From the NCBI GenBank assembly GCA_016709145.1, contig JADJEK010000019.1:1-29999 (forward strand): a DNA stretch of 29,999 nucleotides. The letters run 5' to 3'. A program made the position numbers and the translations under genes. How positions within the stretch are numbered: the stretch's first letter is position 1; each line of letters begins with the position of its first letter. The notes beneath the pieces were generated by a model, which saw only the letters and a program-made list of their open reading frames with translations, was not told where the DNA came from and did not search any database. This document shows positions 1 to 8,657 of this stretch, piece by piece. The DNA comes from Planctomycetota bacterium (lineage in GTDB: Bacteria; Planctomycetota; B15-G4; JADJEK01).

Positions 1-2
1 CC

Positions 3-362
3 GCGATCGATCCGACCGAGAGTCGCAAGATCGACGACGACACCTGGTTCATCGGCACCAAAGAGAAGGACCGCATCACGTCCGACTACGAGAAGCTCTG
101 GAGCGAGGTCACGTGGTCGGTCCAGCGGCACAAGGAAGACCGCCGCCAGTACCTCATGGTCTCGAAGATCCCCGAAGGCAGCCTCGCGAAGGAACGCGGT
201 CTCGAAGAGGGCGATCTGCTGCGCTCGATCAATGGTCGACCGATCGTGAACAAGAGCTCGGTGTTCCAGTACTTCGAGGAGAACCCGAGCTTCCGCATCT
301 ACCGCGTCGAGATCGAACGCCGCGGCAAGCGCATGACGCGCGTGTTCCAGGTCGCGGACTGA
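3..362 (+). CDS. PDZ-domain protein, GspC-like (3' fragment)
   Basis: This is the C-terminal part of a protein that runs in from before the window; the frame is open from base 3 to the TGA at 360-362. The last ~70 residues form a PDZ-like unit: an approach strand (YLMVSKIPEGSLAKERGL), the turn EEGDLLRSINGRPI, and a final strand pair ending RVFQVAD. That pattern (PEGS..GL.EGD.L..ING) matches the periplasmic PDZ domain of the type II secretion inner-membrane protein GspC, which links the inner-membrane platform to the secretin. The preceding ~45 residues are charged and not recognisable. The gene lies 13 bases before coaX in a run that ends in a prepilin peptidase, which supports a secretion or pilus role. 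Trypsin-like proteases also carry such PDZ domains, so without the N-terminus the GspC call is inference. Confidence 0.6.
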   Translation, partial: AIDPTESRKIDDDTWFIGTKEKDRITSDYEKLWSEVTWSVQRHKEDRRQYLMVSKIPEGSLAKERGLEEGDLLRSINGRPIVNKSSVFQYFEENPSFRIYRVEIERRGKRMTRVFQVAD

Positions 363-375
363 CGAGGCGTACGGC

Positions 376-1116
376 GTGGTCGCCGTCCTCGCCTTCGACA
401 TCGGCAACACGTCGATCAAGGCCGGCATCGTCGAACGCGGCGTCGTCCGCGAGCGGGCCGCGTTCACGCACGATCGTTTCGCGCGCGACGGCGCGACGTG
501 GTGGGGCGCACTCGCGTTCGACGGCCCGATCGGCATCGCGTCGGTCCGACCCGAGGCGACCTCGCGCGTGATCGCGCTGCTGCGCGGCAAGCACGCGCTG
601 CTCGCGCCGACCGACTTCCATGCGCCGATCACGAACGCCTGCGATCCACCGGAAAGCGTCGGCCAGGATCGCCTGTTCCTCGCCGCGGCCGCGTACGCAC
701 TCGTCGGCGGCGCGGTCGTGGCCGTGAGTCTCGGCACCGCGATCACCGTGAATCTCGTCGACGCGAGCGGCACGTTCCGCGGCGGCGCGATCGCGATCGG
801 CGTCGCAGCCGCGTTGCGCGCGCTCGTGCGCGAGACCGGACTGCTGCCCTTGGTCGAGATCGCGCCCGGCGAGGCTGTGCCCGCACTCGGCCGCGAGACG
901 CACGCAGCGATTCGTTCCGGCGTCGCGCGCGGCGCGGCCGGGCTCGTCGACCGATTGATCGCGGACATCGCGCAGGGGCCGGCGACCGTCGTGGTCACGG
1001 GCGGCGACGCGGCGCTGCTCGTTCCGTTCCTGGCGACGCCGGTGCGCGTCGAAGCCGATCTGGCGTTGATCGGCATCGCGCTCGGCGTCGAGCGCGCCGT
1101 CGGAGCGGCCTCGTGA
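376..1116 (+). CDS. coaX: Type III pantothenate kinase
   Basis: This cytoplasmic enzyme phosphorylates pantothenate, the first step of coenzyme A synthesis. At 246 residues it has the usual CoaX length. The N-terminal phosphate-binding motif DIGNTSIK starts at residue 8. A GQDR motif stands where CoaX proteins have GxDR, followed by the second ASKHA phosphate motif SLGTAITVNLVD near residue 120 and the C-terminal VVTGGDAALL. These are hallmarks of the ASKHA-fold type III family, which is unrelated to CoaA and to eukaryotic PanK. The start is GTG; residues FDIGNT follow at the normal distance, so a longer start is unlikely. It begins 13 bases after the PDZ protein, and its stop overlaps the next start by four bases (GTGA), so it is co-transcribed with secretion genes. 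Its partner coaD is at the far end of the window. Confidence 0.92.
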   Translation: MVAVLAFDIGNTSIKAGIVERGVVRERAAFTHDRFARDGATWWGALAFDGPIGIASVRPEATSRVIALLRGKHALLAPTDFHAPITNACDPPESVGQDRLFLAAAAYALVGGAVVAVSLGTAITVNLVDASGTFRGGAIAIGVAAALRALVRETGLLPLVEIAPGEAVPALGRETHAAIRSGVARGAAGLVDRLIADIAQGPATVVVTGGDAALLVPFLATPVRVEADLALIGIALGVERAVGAAS

Positions 1117-1931
1117 GAGCCTGGGCGGGGGTCCTGCTCGCGCTGACGTGCTGCGGGCGCGCCGACCCACCGTTCCACGTCGTCGCGATTTCGCCGGCCG
1201 CGCGTCAGGTCTTGCGCCTGAACGAGCCGATCGTGTGGGAGTTCGATCGTCCGATCGACCGCACGTCGGTGAACACGCACTCCATCCGCATCCAATCCAG
1301 TCGGCCGGTTCCCGGCGAGTTCCGCGTGCGCGGCGCTCGCGCCGAGTTCGTGCCGATGCCCGGTGATGGGACCGTCCAAGGCGGGTGGCCCGCCGGAGAG
1401 TCGGTGTCGATCACGCTGGTCGGATATCCCGCGCGCGACGGCGTGTGGTCGTCGGATCGCGAGCCGCTCGATGCCTCGACGACGACGACGTGGCGCGTGC
1501 GGTCGTCGACGGATGGCGCGGCCGCGTTCGTCGACGTCGATCCCGCGCATCCCTTGACGTTGCGAGGCGCCGACGGAGCTCGCTCGATCGCGGTGCGCGA
1601 GGACGGCTGGATCCGCCTCGAGTTCAGCGAGCCTCTCGCGCAAGACAGTGTCGTGCCCGAGTCGTTCCCGCTCGAGTTCGACGACGCCGCGCGAACGCGC
1701 GTGCCGGTCGAGTTGCGACTCACGCAGCGCGCGTTCGACGCGACCGTCGACGTCCGACCGCGCGCTGGCTTCGCGCCGGCGTCGACGCGATTCGTGCTCG
1801 AGCTCGGTTCGCTCGGCGTGCGCGACCTCGTCGGCGGACCCTGTCGCGCGACGGCCACCTGGACGCTGATCGCGAGCCGTGAAGGCCCGTCGATCGCCGT
1901 CGCGAGCGATGACGCGCGGAGTTCGCCATGA
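1113..1931 (+). CDS. Secreted protein with two Ig-like (SbsA-type) domains
   Basis: This 272-residue protein has a short hydrophobic N-terminus (RAWAGVLLALTCCGR) that looks like a signal peptide. The adjacent cysteines could be a lipoprotein attachment site, but the lipobox is imperfect. Two similar segments follow. The first, at residues ~20-110, contains IVWEFDRPIDRTSV. The second, at ~165-255, contains IRLEFSEPLAQDSV. Both match the pattern of bacterial SbsA-like Ig domains (hydrophobic-x-F-[SD]-x-P-[IL]), which occur on cell-surface proteins. The GTG start overlaps the coaX stop by four bases and its TGA overlaps the next ATG, so it is translationally coupled on both sides. Its place next to the prepilin peptidase suggests an envelope role. 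The exact function is unknown. The same motif recurs in the 1060-residue protein downstream. Confidence 0.7.
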   Translation: MRAWAGVLLALTCCGRADPPFHVVAISPAARQVLRLNEPIVWEFDRPIDRTSVNTHSIRIQSSRPVPGEFRVRGARAEFVPMPGDGTVQGGWPAGESVSITLVGYPARDGVWSSDREPLDASTTTTWRVRSSTDGAAAFVDVDPAHPLTLRGADGARSIAVREDGWIRLEFSEPLAQDSVVPESFPLEFDDAARTRVPVELRLTQRAFDATVDVRPRAGFAPASTRFVLELGSLGVRDLVGGPCRATATWTLIASREGPSIAVASDDARSSP

Positions 1932-3211
1932 ACGCGCTCGCGTTCTTCCTGATCACTGCATTCGCACTCGGCGCGATCATCGGTTCGTTCCTGAACGTCG
2001 TGATCTACCGCGTGCCGCGCGGCCTGTCCGTGGCGCATCCCAAGCGTTCGTTCTGCCCGCAATGTCGGCGGCAGATCCCGTGGAACGAGAACCTCCCGAT
2101 CGTGTCGTACGTGATCCAGAACGGCTGCTGCCGCGGTTGCGGCAAGAGCATCCCGTGGACGTACGTGATGGTCGAGGTCGTCACAGCGCTCGTGTTCGCG
2201 GTACTGACCGCGTGGTCGCTCGACGCGCAGGGGCGACTGCCGATCGATCGTGTGCTTCCGCTGCTCTCGCAGCTCGTGCTGGCGGCGCTGCTGGTCGCGA
2301 TCACCGTCATCGACTTCAAGCACGCGCTGATCCCCGATCCGTTGACCGTGCCGTGGATCCCGGGGTTCGTCGCGCTGGCCGCGTTCGCGACCGACGTGCT
2401 GCGCGGACACCGGCTCGACTCGTTCGTCCACGGCGACGGCGTCGCGATGCCGGCGGCGTTGTTCGCGGGTCTGTTCATCGGCGTGTTCCCCGCGCTCGTC
2501 ATCGATTGGTGGACGCACGATCGCAGCGGCGACGACGTCGATCCGGACGGACCCAACGCGTTGCCGACCGACGACGAGGAGTTCTCCCTCGTCGCCGAGA
2601 TGAAGTTCTTGGCGTGGCCGGTGCTCGTACCCGCCGCGCTCGGAGCCGCAGCGCTCGGCGCCCTCGTGGTGTTCGACGTGTTGCCGCGAGCGGATGCGCC
2701 CGGGCTCGCTGCCGCGCTCGCATCGGCCGCGGGTGCGGGCTTCGGGCTGTTCCTCGTGTTCGCGGTGCGCTTCGTGTTCAGCGCGCTGTTCCAGCGTGAG
2801 GCGATGGGGCTCGGCGACGCCAAGTTCCTCGCGCTCGCCGGTGCGGTGTTCGGAGCCGAGGGCGCACTGCTCGTGTTCCTGCTCGCCAGCGTGCTGGGCG
2901 CGCTGCCGGCGTTCTTCACGCTGTTCCGGCGCATGCCGATCGCGACGTTCGTGCTGCTCGGAACCGCGTCGCTGATGTGGATCGCGCCGTTGCCGTTGGC
3001 GCGCGCGCTCGGGTCCGAGATCGCGGCGCTCGCGTTGATCGTGCCGCTGCCGCTTATCGCGCTGTTCTGGTTCCTGCGGCGCTTGCGTTCCAGCGAACAG
3101 CCGCTCGCGGCGATGCCGTTCGGACCGTTCCTCGCGGTCGCGACGCTCGTGCTGCTGTTGTTCCGCGACGAGCTGGCGGGCGTCTACCCGTTGCACTTCC
3201 TGTTGCACTGA
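1928..3211 (+). CDS. pilD: Prepilin peptidase / N-methyltransferase (A24 family), enlarged
   Basis: This inner-membrane aspartic protease cuts the leader from prepilins after glycine and methylates the new N-terminus. The N-terminal motif GSFLNVVIYRVPRG is followed by two zinc-type pairs, C43-PQ-C46 and C68-RG-C71, as in bifunctional enzymes. The catalytic aspartates are D129 (IDFKHALIPD) and D297 (LGLGDAKF), with multiple membrane helices between and after them. The protein has 427 residues, whereas typical members have 250-300. The extra length lies mainly between the two aspartates, as an acidic hydrophilic loop (around DRSGDDVDPDGPNALPTDDE) plus additional hydrophobic segments. The ATG overlaps the previous stop (ATGA). 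Likely substrates are the two prepilins at 10634 and 11450. The fold and active residues make the call secure; what the insert does is unknown. Confidence 0.9.
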   Translation: MNALAFFLITAFALGAIIGSFLNVVIYRVPRGLSVAHPKRSFCPQCRRQIPWNENLPIVSYVIQNGCCRGCGKSIPWTYVMVEVVTALVFAVLTAWSLDAQGRLPIDRVLPLLSQLVLAALLVAITVIDFKHALIPDPLTVPWIPGFVALAAFATDVLRGHRLDSFVHGDGVAMPAALFAGLFIGVFPALVIDWWTHDRSGDDVDPDGPNALPTDDEEFSLVAEMKFLAWPVLVPAALGAAALGALVVFDVLPRADAPGLAAALASAAGAGFGLFLVFAVRFVFSALFQREAMGLGDAKFLALAGAVFGAEGALLVFLLASVLGALPAFFTLFRRMPIATFVLLGTASLMWIAPLPLARALGSEIAALALIVPLPLIALFWFLRRLRSSEQPLAAMPFGPFLAVATLVLLLFRDELAGVYPLHFLLH

Positions 3212-3259
3212 CCGCGCTACCGACGGTCGCTGCGGCAAAGCGCGCTCGCGCCGGCTTCC

Positions 3260-3288
3260 TTCCCATCGTCAGGATCGTGGGCTAACGT
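3260..3288 (+). promoter_or_regulatory. Candidate promoter for the EF-G-like gene
   Basis: TTCCCA (3260-3265) lies 17 bases before TAACGT (3283-3288). The -35 matches TTGACA at four of six positions and the -10 has the TA...T skeleton, preceded by C as in other candidate -10 boxes in this window. Transcription would begin near 3295, about 57 bases before the ATG. This is pattern matching only. Confidence 0.35.
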
Positions 3289-3351
3289 GCGAGCCTCTTG
3301 CTGCGCCAGAGCCACCACCACGCCGCTTCGCGGTGCTCGTCGGAGGAAGAA

Positions 3352-5410
3352 ATGGCGAAGTACGCTTCGGTCGATCTCAAGAACGTCGCGTTCGTCGGGG
3401 CCGCGAGCAGCGGGAAGACGACGCTGATCGAGGCCCTCCTCCATCGTGCCGGCGCGATCGCGCGGCGCGGCAACGTCGCCGACGGCTCGTCGTTCGTCGA
3501 CTACGACTCCGACGAAAAAGAGAAGAAGCACGCTCTTCCAGAAGGCCTTCCACTTCCAGCACCACAAGCACGAGATCAACGTGCTGGACACGCCGGGGTA
3601 TCCGGACTTCCTCGGCGAGTCGATCGCCGCGATGAACGCCGTCGAGACCGTGTTCATCTGCGTCGACGCGCACGCGGGCGTTCAGTTCCATACGCGCAAG
3701 CTGTGGCAGGAAGCCGTCGACGCCGGTCGTGGCCGCGTGATCCTCGTCAACCGCATCGATCACGACGATCACGTCGACCTCGACGCGGTGCTCGACCAGA
3801 TCCGCGAAGCGTTCGGCAGTCAATGCGTGCCGGCATTCCTGCCGGTCGGTCGCGGACTGAAGACGAGCGGCGTCGTCAACGTGATGGCCGGATCGGGCGA
3901 AGCGCCGGCGGAGATGAAGGACGCCGCGCAAGCCGCGCACGAGCAATTCGTCGAAGCCGTGGTCGCGCTCGACACGAAAGCGATGGAGCACTACTTCGAG
4001 ACCGGCGACGTGACGCTCGACGAACTGCCGCCGTTGTTGAAGCAAGGAGTCGCCGACGGCGGCGTGACGCCGATCCTGTTCACGGCGGCGGCGAAGAACA
4101 TCGGCGTCGACGCGATGCTCGACTTCCTCGCCGAGTTCTGCCCGTCCCCGATCCGCGGGCCGTACTTCAAGGCCTCGGCGGGCGCCGATGCGACGGCCGA
4201 ACTCATCCCGCTGAATCCGCGCGAGCACACGGGCTTCGCGGCGCGCGTGTTCAAGACGGTGGCCGATCCGTTCGTCGGACGGCTCAGCTTCGTGCGCGTT
4301 CTGACCGGTGAGATCAAGCTCGACGACCACTACTTGAACCCGCGCATCGGCAAGCCCGAGAAGATGCATCACATCTTCCGCCCGCAGGGCAAGACCACCG
4401 AGCAAGTCGACTTCGCGCAGGCCGGCGACATCGTCGTGCTGTCGAAGATCGACAGCCTCGAGACGAACGACACGCTGTGCGCGGAGAAGCATCCGGTGCG
4501 CTTCCCCGACATGCGCATGCCGCATTCGATGGCGTCGCTCGCCGTCGTGCCGAAGAGTCGCAACGACGAGCAGAAGCTGTCGACCGGTTTGAAGAAGCTC
4601 GCGACCGAGGACCCGACGTTCCACGTCGAGCGCGACGGACAGACCGGCGAACTGGTCGTCCGCGGTCGTTCGCAACTGCACTTGGAGACCTGTCTGCACC
4701 GCCTGCAGACGCACTTCAAGGTCGACGTCGACACGCACATCCCGAAGATCCCGCTGCGCGAGACGATCGTCGGTAAGGCCGAAGGTCACCATCGCCACAA
4801 GAAGCAGTCGGGCGGCCGCGGTCAGTTCGGCGAGGTCTACTTGCGCATCGCGCCGAACGAGCGCGGCAAGGGCTTCCAGTTCGTCGACGACACGTACGGC
4901 GGCTCGATCCCGCGCCAATTCCTCCCCGCCGTCGAGAAGGGCATCCTCGATCAGATGCACAAGGGCGTCGTCGCCGGCTACCCGGTGGTCGACGTCGTCG
5001 TGTCGGTCTACGACGGCAAGTCGCACGACGTCGACTCGGACGAAGCCTCGTTCAAGATCGCGGGCGCACGCGCGTTCCGCGACGCGTTCGAGAAGGCGAA
5101 GCCCGTGCTGCTCGAACCGATCGTCAACCTCGAGGTGCTGATCCCGACGCGGTTCATGGGCGACGTCACGAGCGATCTCAACGGCCGCCGCGGCCGCATC
5201 ACCGGCATGGACACGATCGGCGAAACGCAGAGCATCAAGGCGCACGTGCCGCTGAAGGAAGTCCAGACGTACGCGCCGGATCTGCGCTCGATCTCGCAGG
5301 GCGAGGGCACGTTCAACTACGAGCTGTCGCACTACGACGTCGTGCCGCACAAGCAGGCGGACGAACTGATGCACGCGCACAAGGCGACGCGGAAGGACGA
5401 CGAGGAGTAG
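3352..5410 (+). CDS. fusA2: EF-G-like translational GTPase (EF-G2 type), frameshifted
   Basis: This is a full-length elongation-factor-G-like GTPase of about 686 residues with one reading-frame break. ATG 3352 follows a good ribosome site (GGAGG at 3342-3346). The first frame gives the P-loop GAASSGKT (residues 16-23) and continues to about base 3530. The rest, from STLFQKAFHF onward, is in the next frame. Deleting one A from the A5 run at 3515-3519 joins them as DEKRRSTLFQ. Later come DTPG (switch II), NRID where most GTPases have NKxD, domain II (DPFVGRLSFVRV), domain IV (HKKQSGGRGQFGEV) and the domain V region (IPTRFMGDVTSDL). The GGRGQFGEV form and general style fit the EF-G2 subfamily, whose role is less clear than that of canonical EF-G. 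Canonical EF-G cannot be excluded. The break is probably a sequence error. Confidence 0.85.
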
Positions 5411-5799
5411 CGGGGGGACGCGAGCGAGTCGCACCACCACCGGCAAGTCCGTCTTCGCCGACTCCGCCGGTTCCCGACTCCACCGGTCCACCGGAGAGCC
5501 GAATCCGCCCGCCGGCGAATCCGGCTCCACCGAATCCGCCGCGCGACGGATTCACCGCTTGCCGGTTTCCGGCTTCCCGCACACCGGATCCGCCGTCGCC
5601 TCCGTCACCTCCGTCGCCTCCGGCGTTCGCCGGTCCCGGACCCGCATCCCCCGAGGAAATCCATTCTCCGAACCCTCAACTCCGCGGGTCCCGTCCGCCG
5701 ATAAGAGGCTCCGAGTGTGTCCGCACAACTCCAAGGGGGGCGAGATCTGCCCTCGTCCGTTGGGGTGGTGGTGCGCGCGCACGATCGACGGAGCCACTC
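5411..5799 (+). other. 389-base intergenic spacer, GC-rich with short repeats
   Basis: No convincing gene lies here. The spacer is built largely of CCGG/TCCGCC-type words. ACTCCGCCGGT and ACTCCACCGGT occur close together near 5460-5490. GAATCCG occurs at three places between 5500 and 5540, and its last copy pairs with CGGATTC (5532-5538 with 5547-5553, 8-base loop). There is no T-run after this stem, so it is a weak terminator candidate for the EF-G-like gene. No CTANNNT -10 element like those elsewhere in the window was found ahead of pilT. GGAG about eight bases before the pilT ATG is a plausible ribosome site. Confidence 0.6.
5595..5621 (+). repeat. Three tandem 9-base repeats
   Basis: GTCGCCTCC, GTCACCTCC and GTCGCCTCC follow one another without gaps; only one base differs between units. 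The array sits in the spacer between the EF-G-like gene and pilT. The period of nine keeps any reading frame open, so apparent short reading frames across it are not evidence of a gene. It could be a small variable-number repeat. Confidence 0.7.
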
Positions 5800-6864
5800 A
5801 TGCCGAACATGCAGGAACTCCTGCAGTTGCTCGTTCACCGCAACGGGTCCGACTTGCACATCACGGCGGGAAGTCCGCCGCGCATCCGCATTTCCGGCGC
5901 GCTTCTTCCCATGGACTATCCGGTCATGAGCGCCGAGGAGACCAAGGCGTTGGTCTACTCGATCCTCACGACCGATCAGGTGGCGTCGTTCGAGAAGAAC
6001 ATCGAGCTCGACTTCTCGTTCGGCATCCGCGATCTCGGCCGCTTCCGCACCAACGTGTTCATGCAGCGCGGCGCCGTCGGCGCGGTCTTGCGCGTGATTC
6101 CGTACCGCGTGCTGACGTTCGACGATCTCGGCCTGCCGACGAAGGTCTGCGAGCACATCTGCAATCTGCCGCGCGGACTCGTGCTCGTGACCGGCGCGAC
6201 CGGCTCGGGCAAGTCGACCACGCTCGCCGCGATGATCGACTACATCAACGAGACGCAGCCCGTCCACATCATGACCATCGAGGACCCGATCGAGTTCCTG
6301 CACTCGAACAAGACGGCCCTGGTGAACCAGCGGGAAGTCGGCTCCGACACGCTCGGCTTCAAGAACTCGCTGCGCTCGATCCTGCGCCAAGACCCCGACT
6401 GCGTGTTGATCGGCGAGATGCGTGACCTCGAGACGATCGAGGCCGCGCTGCTGCTGTCCGAAACCGGTCACTTGACGTTCGGCACGCTGCACACGTCCGA
6501 TGCGGTCCAGACGATCAACCGCATCATCGACGTGTTCCCGCACCACCAGCAGCAACAGATCCGCACGCAGTTGTCGTTCTGCTTGCAGGCGGTGTTCTGC
6601 CAGCAACTCGTCCCGGTCGCGAGCGGCAAGGGCCGCGCGATGGCGGCCGAGATCCTGCTCGTGAACCAGCCGGTGCGCGCGCTCGTGCGCGACGACAAGG
6701 CCCACCAGATCTACTCGATCATCCAGACCAGCAAGAAGATCGGCATGCAGACGATGAACACGTCGCTGTCCGAACACGTGCTCGCGAATCGAATCACCGT
6801 CGAAGAAGCGCTCGCCCGCTCGTCGGATCCCGACGAACTCAAGCGCTTGATCCACCGGAGCTGA
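5800..6864 (+). CDS. pilT: Type IV pilus retraction ATPase PilT
   Basis: PilT is a cytoplasmic hexameric ATPase that depolymerises the pilus, powering twitching and DNA uptake. The 354-residue length is typical. Visible motifs, in order, are the N-terminal PAS-like half, Walker A GATGSGKST (about 132-140), the Asp box MTIEDPIEF, Walker B VLIGEMRDLETIEAAL, and the His box HLTFGTLHTSDA. The C-terminal segment ALVRDDKAHQIYS corresponds to the AIRNLIRE-type motif that marks PilT rather than PilB. The sequence EMRDLETI is also PilT-typical. The ATG follows GGAG with suitable spacing. The next gene, pilB, starts three bases after this stop, and pilC follows, so the motor genes form one operon. Confidence 0.96.
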   Translation: MPNMQELLQLLVHRNGSDLHITAGSPPRIRISGALLPMDYPVMSAEETKALVYSILTTDQVASFEKNIELDFSFGIRDLGRFRTNVFMQRGAVGAVLRVIPYRVLTFDDLGLPTKVCEHICNLPRGLVLVTGATGSGKSTTLAAMIDYINETQPVHIMTIEDPIEFLHSNKTALVNQREVGSDTLGFKNSLRSILRQDPDCVLIGEMRDLETIEAALLLSETGHLTFGTLHTSDAVQTINRIIDVFPHHQQQQIRTQLSFCLQAVFCQQLVPVASGKGRAMAAEILLVNQPVRALVRDDKAHQIYSIIQTSKKIGMQTMNTSLSEHVLANRITVEEALARSSDPDELKRLIHRS

Positions 6865-6867
6865 ACC

Positions 6868-8657
6868 GTGTCGTCGTTCGACCGCCGCCTCGCCCAGGCG
6901 CTGCGCAAGACCAACGCCGTCGACGAGGAGCAGCTCACGCTGTGCCTCGCGAAAGCCGCTCAGGAGAAGAGCGCGCTGTCGGAACTCCTGGTCAAGGCCG
7001 GCGTGTTCGAAGAGAAGGAACTCATCGATCTCGTCGCGCGCGAGATCGGGATGGCGCCGATCGATCTCGATCGCGTGGCGTTGAACCCCGAGTTGAAGAA
7101 CTCCGTGCCGCAGGAACTCGCCGAGCAGCACCTCGTCATCCCGGTGGCGAAGCTCGGGCACACGCTGACGCTCGCGGTCGTGGATCCGTTCGACGTCGTC
7201 AAGATCGACACGCTGCGCATCCAGTTGAAGAGCGAGATCCGTCCGGTGGTCGCGTCGGAGCGCGCGGTGAAGGCCGCGATCCGGCGCTTCTACAGCAGCG
7301 ATGCGCGCGAGCTCGAAGCGCTCGTCGACAACGCGAACGCCGACGGTCTCGAGACCAAGATCGAGAGCGACGGCGAGCGCGACGACGTCAACCTCTCGGA
7401 TCTGAACTCCGAGAACTCGCCGGTCGTCAAGCTCACGAACCTCATCCTGCTGAACGCGATCCGCGACGGCGCGTCCGACATCCACATCGAACCGTTCGAG
7501 AAGTCGCTGAAGGTGCGCTATCGCCAGGACGGCGTGTTGAAGCAGGTGCTGACCCCGCCGCGCAACCTCGCGGCGTCATCACCTCGCGCATCAAGATCAT
7601 GTGCGGCCTCGACATCGCCGAGAAGCGCAAGCCGCAGGACGGCAAGGCGCAGGTCAAGCTCGAAGGTCGCGCGATCGACTTGCGCGTGTCGACCTTGCCC
7701 GTCGTCCACGGCGAGAAGATCGTCATCCGCATCCTCGACAACTCGAACCTCGCGAAGGGTCTCGACAGCCTCGGCTTCGAGGAGAAGGCGCTCTCCGACA
7801 TCAAGACGGCGATCAACGCGCCGTACGGAATGATGCTGATCACGGGCCCGACCGGCTCCGGCAAGTCGACGACGCTGTATTCGTGCGTGAAGGAGCTGTA
7901 CTCGGAAGAGATCAACTTCGTCACGGTCGAGGACCCGGTCGAGTACCAGCTCGAAGGCATCAACCAGGTGCCGGTGAATCCGAAGCGCGGCGTCACGTTC
8001 GCGGGTGCGCTGCGCTCGATCCTGCGCCAGGACCCCGACGTCATCCTGATCGGCGAGATCCGCGACGCCGAGACCGTCGAGATCGCGGTGAAGGCCGCGC
8101 TCACGGGTCACCTGGTGTTGTCGACGCTGCACACGAACGACGCGCCGTCCGCGATCACGCGCATGATCGACATGGGCCTGGATCCGTTCCTGGTCGCGTC
8201 GTCGGTCGTCCTCGTCTCGGCGCAGCGCCTCATGCGCGGACTGTGCAAGGCTTGCAAGGAACCGATCACGGTCCCGGCCGAGCGGCTGCTCGCGCTCGGC
8301 TTCAAGCCCGAGGAGATCGAGGGCGCACAGCTGTTCCGTCCGGTCGGCTGCGTGCGCTGCCACCAGGGATACAAGGGCCGGTTCGCGATCCTCGAGACGC
8401 TGCTCGTCAGCGATCCGATCCGCATGTTGATCCTGAACGGCAAGTCCGCGATCGACATCAAGAAGCAGGCGATCGACGAGGGCATGGTCACGCTGCGCCG
8501 CTGCGCGATCCTGCGCGCGCTCGCCGGCAAGACCTCGCTCGAAGAAGTCGTGGCCGTGACGATGTCCGACGACCAGTCCGGCGGCGCCCACGACGACCCG
8601 ATCGAAACTCCCGCCTCCAGCACCGCTCCGTCCAGCACCGAAGGTGACGCGACATGA
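6868..8657 (+). CDS. pilB: Type IV pilus assembly ATPase PilB, frameshifted
   Basis: PilB is the hexameric ATPase that drives pilus extension. The gene would encode about 596 residues, but the frame breaks near 7570. The first frame reads through LTPPRNLA and then becomes nonsense; the adjacent frame resumes exactly with GVITSRIKIM. One base is missing at 7570-7572, most simply a G lost from a GGG run. The N-terminal ~150 residues form a GspE-N/MshEN-type domain. The ATPase core has Walker A GPTGSGKST (~327), Walker B VILIGEIRDAET (~392) and the His box HLVLSTLHTND (~415). Two C-x-x-C pairs (LCKACK and GCVRCH, ~459 and ~494) form the zinc site typical of PilB/GspE. The tail is Ser/Thr/Asp-rich. 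GTG 6868 follows GGAG; the stop overlaps pilC (ATGA). The break is probably a sequencing error because both halves are intact. Confidence 0.92.

Noticed and set aside
1205..3238. Long minus-strand reading frame of 677 codons
   Set aside because: It is extremely rich in Arg, Glu, Gln and His with no domain. It is the antisense shadow of the Ig-like protein and prepilin peptidase genes, caused by GC-rich third positions.
3511..3540. Programmed frameshift as the preferred explanation for the EF-G-like gene
   Set aside because: There is no stop codon, strong slippery heptamer or evident downstream structure at the shift point; an indel in the A run is simpler.
3377..5530. Long minus-strand reading frame of 717 codons
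   Set aside because: It lies opposite the EF-G-like gene, has shadow composition and no recognisable motif.
5552..5797. Small reading frames on both strands in the spacer before pilT
   Set aside because: They are kept open by 9-base repeats and GC bias, with no ribosome site or recognisable sequence.
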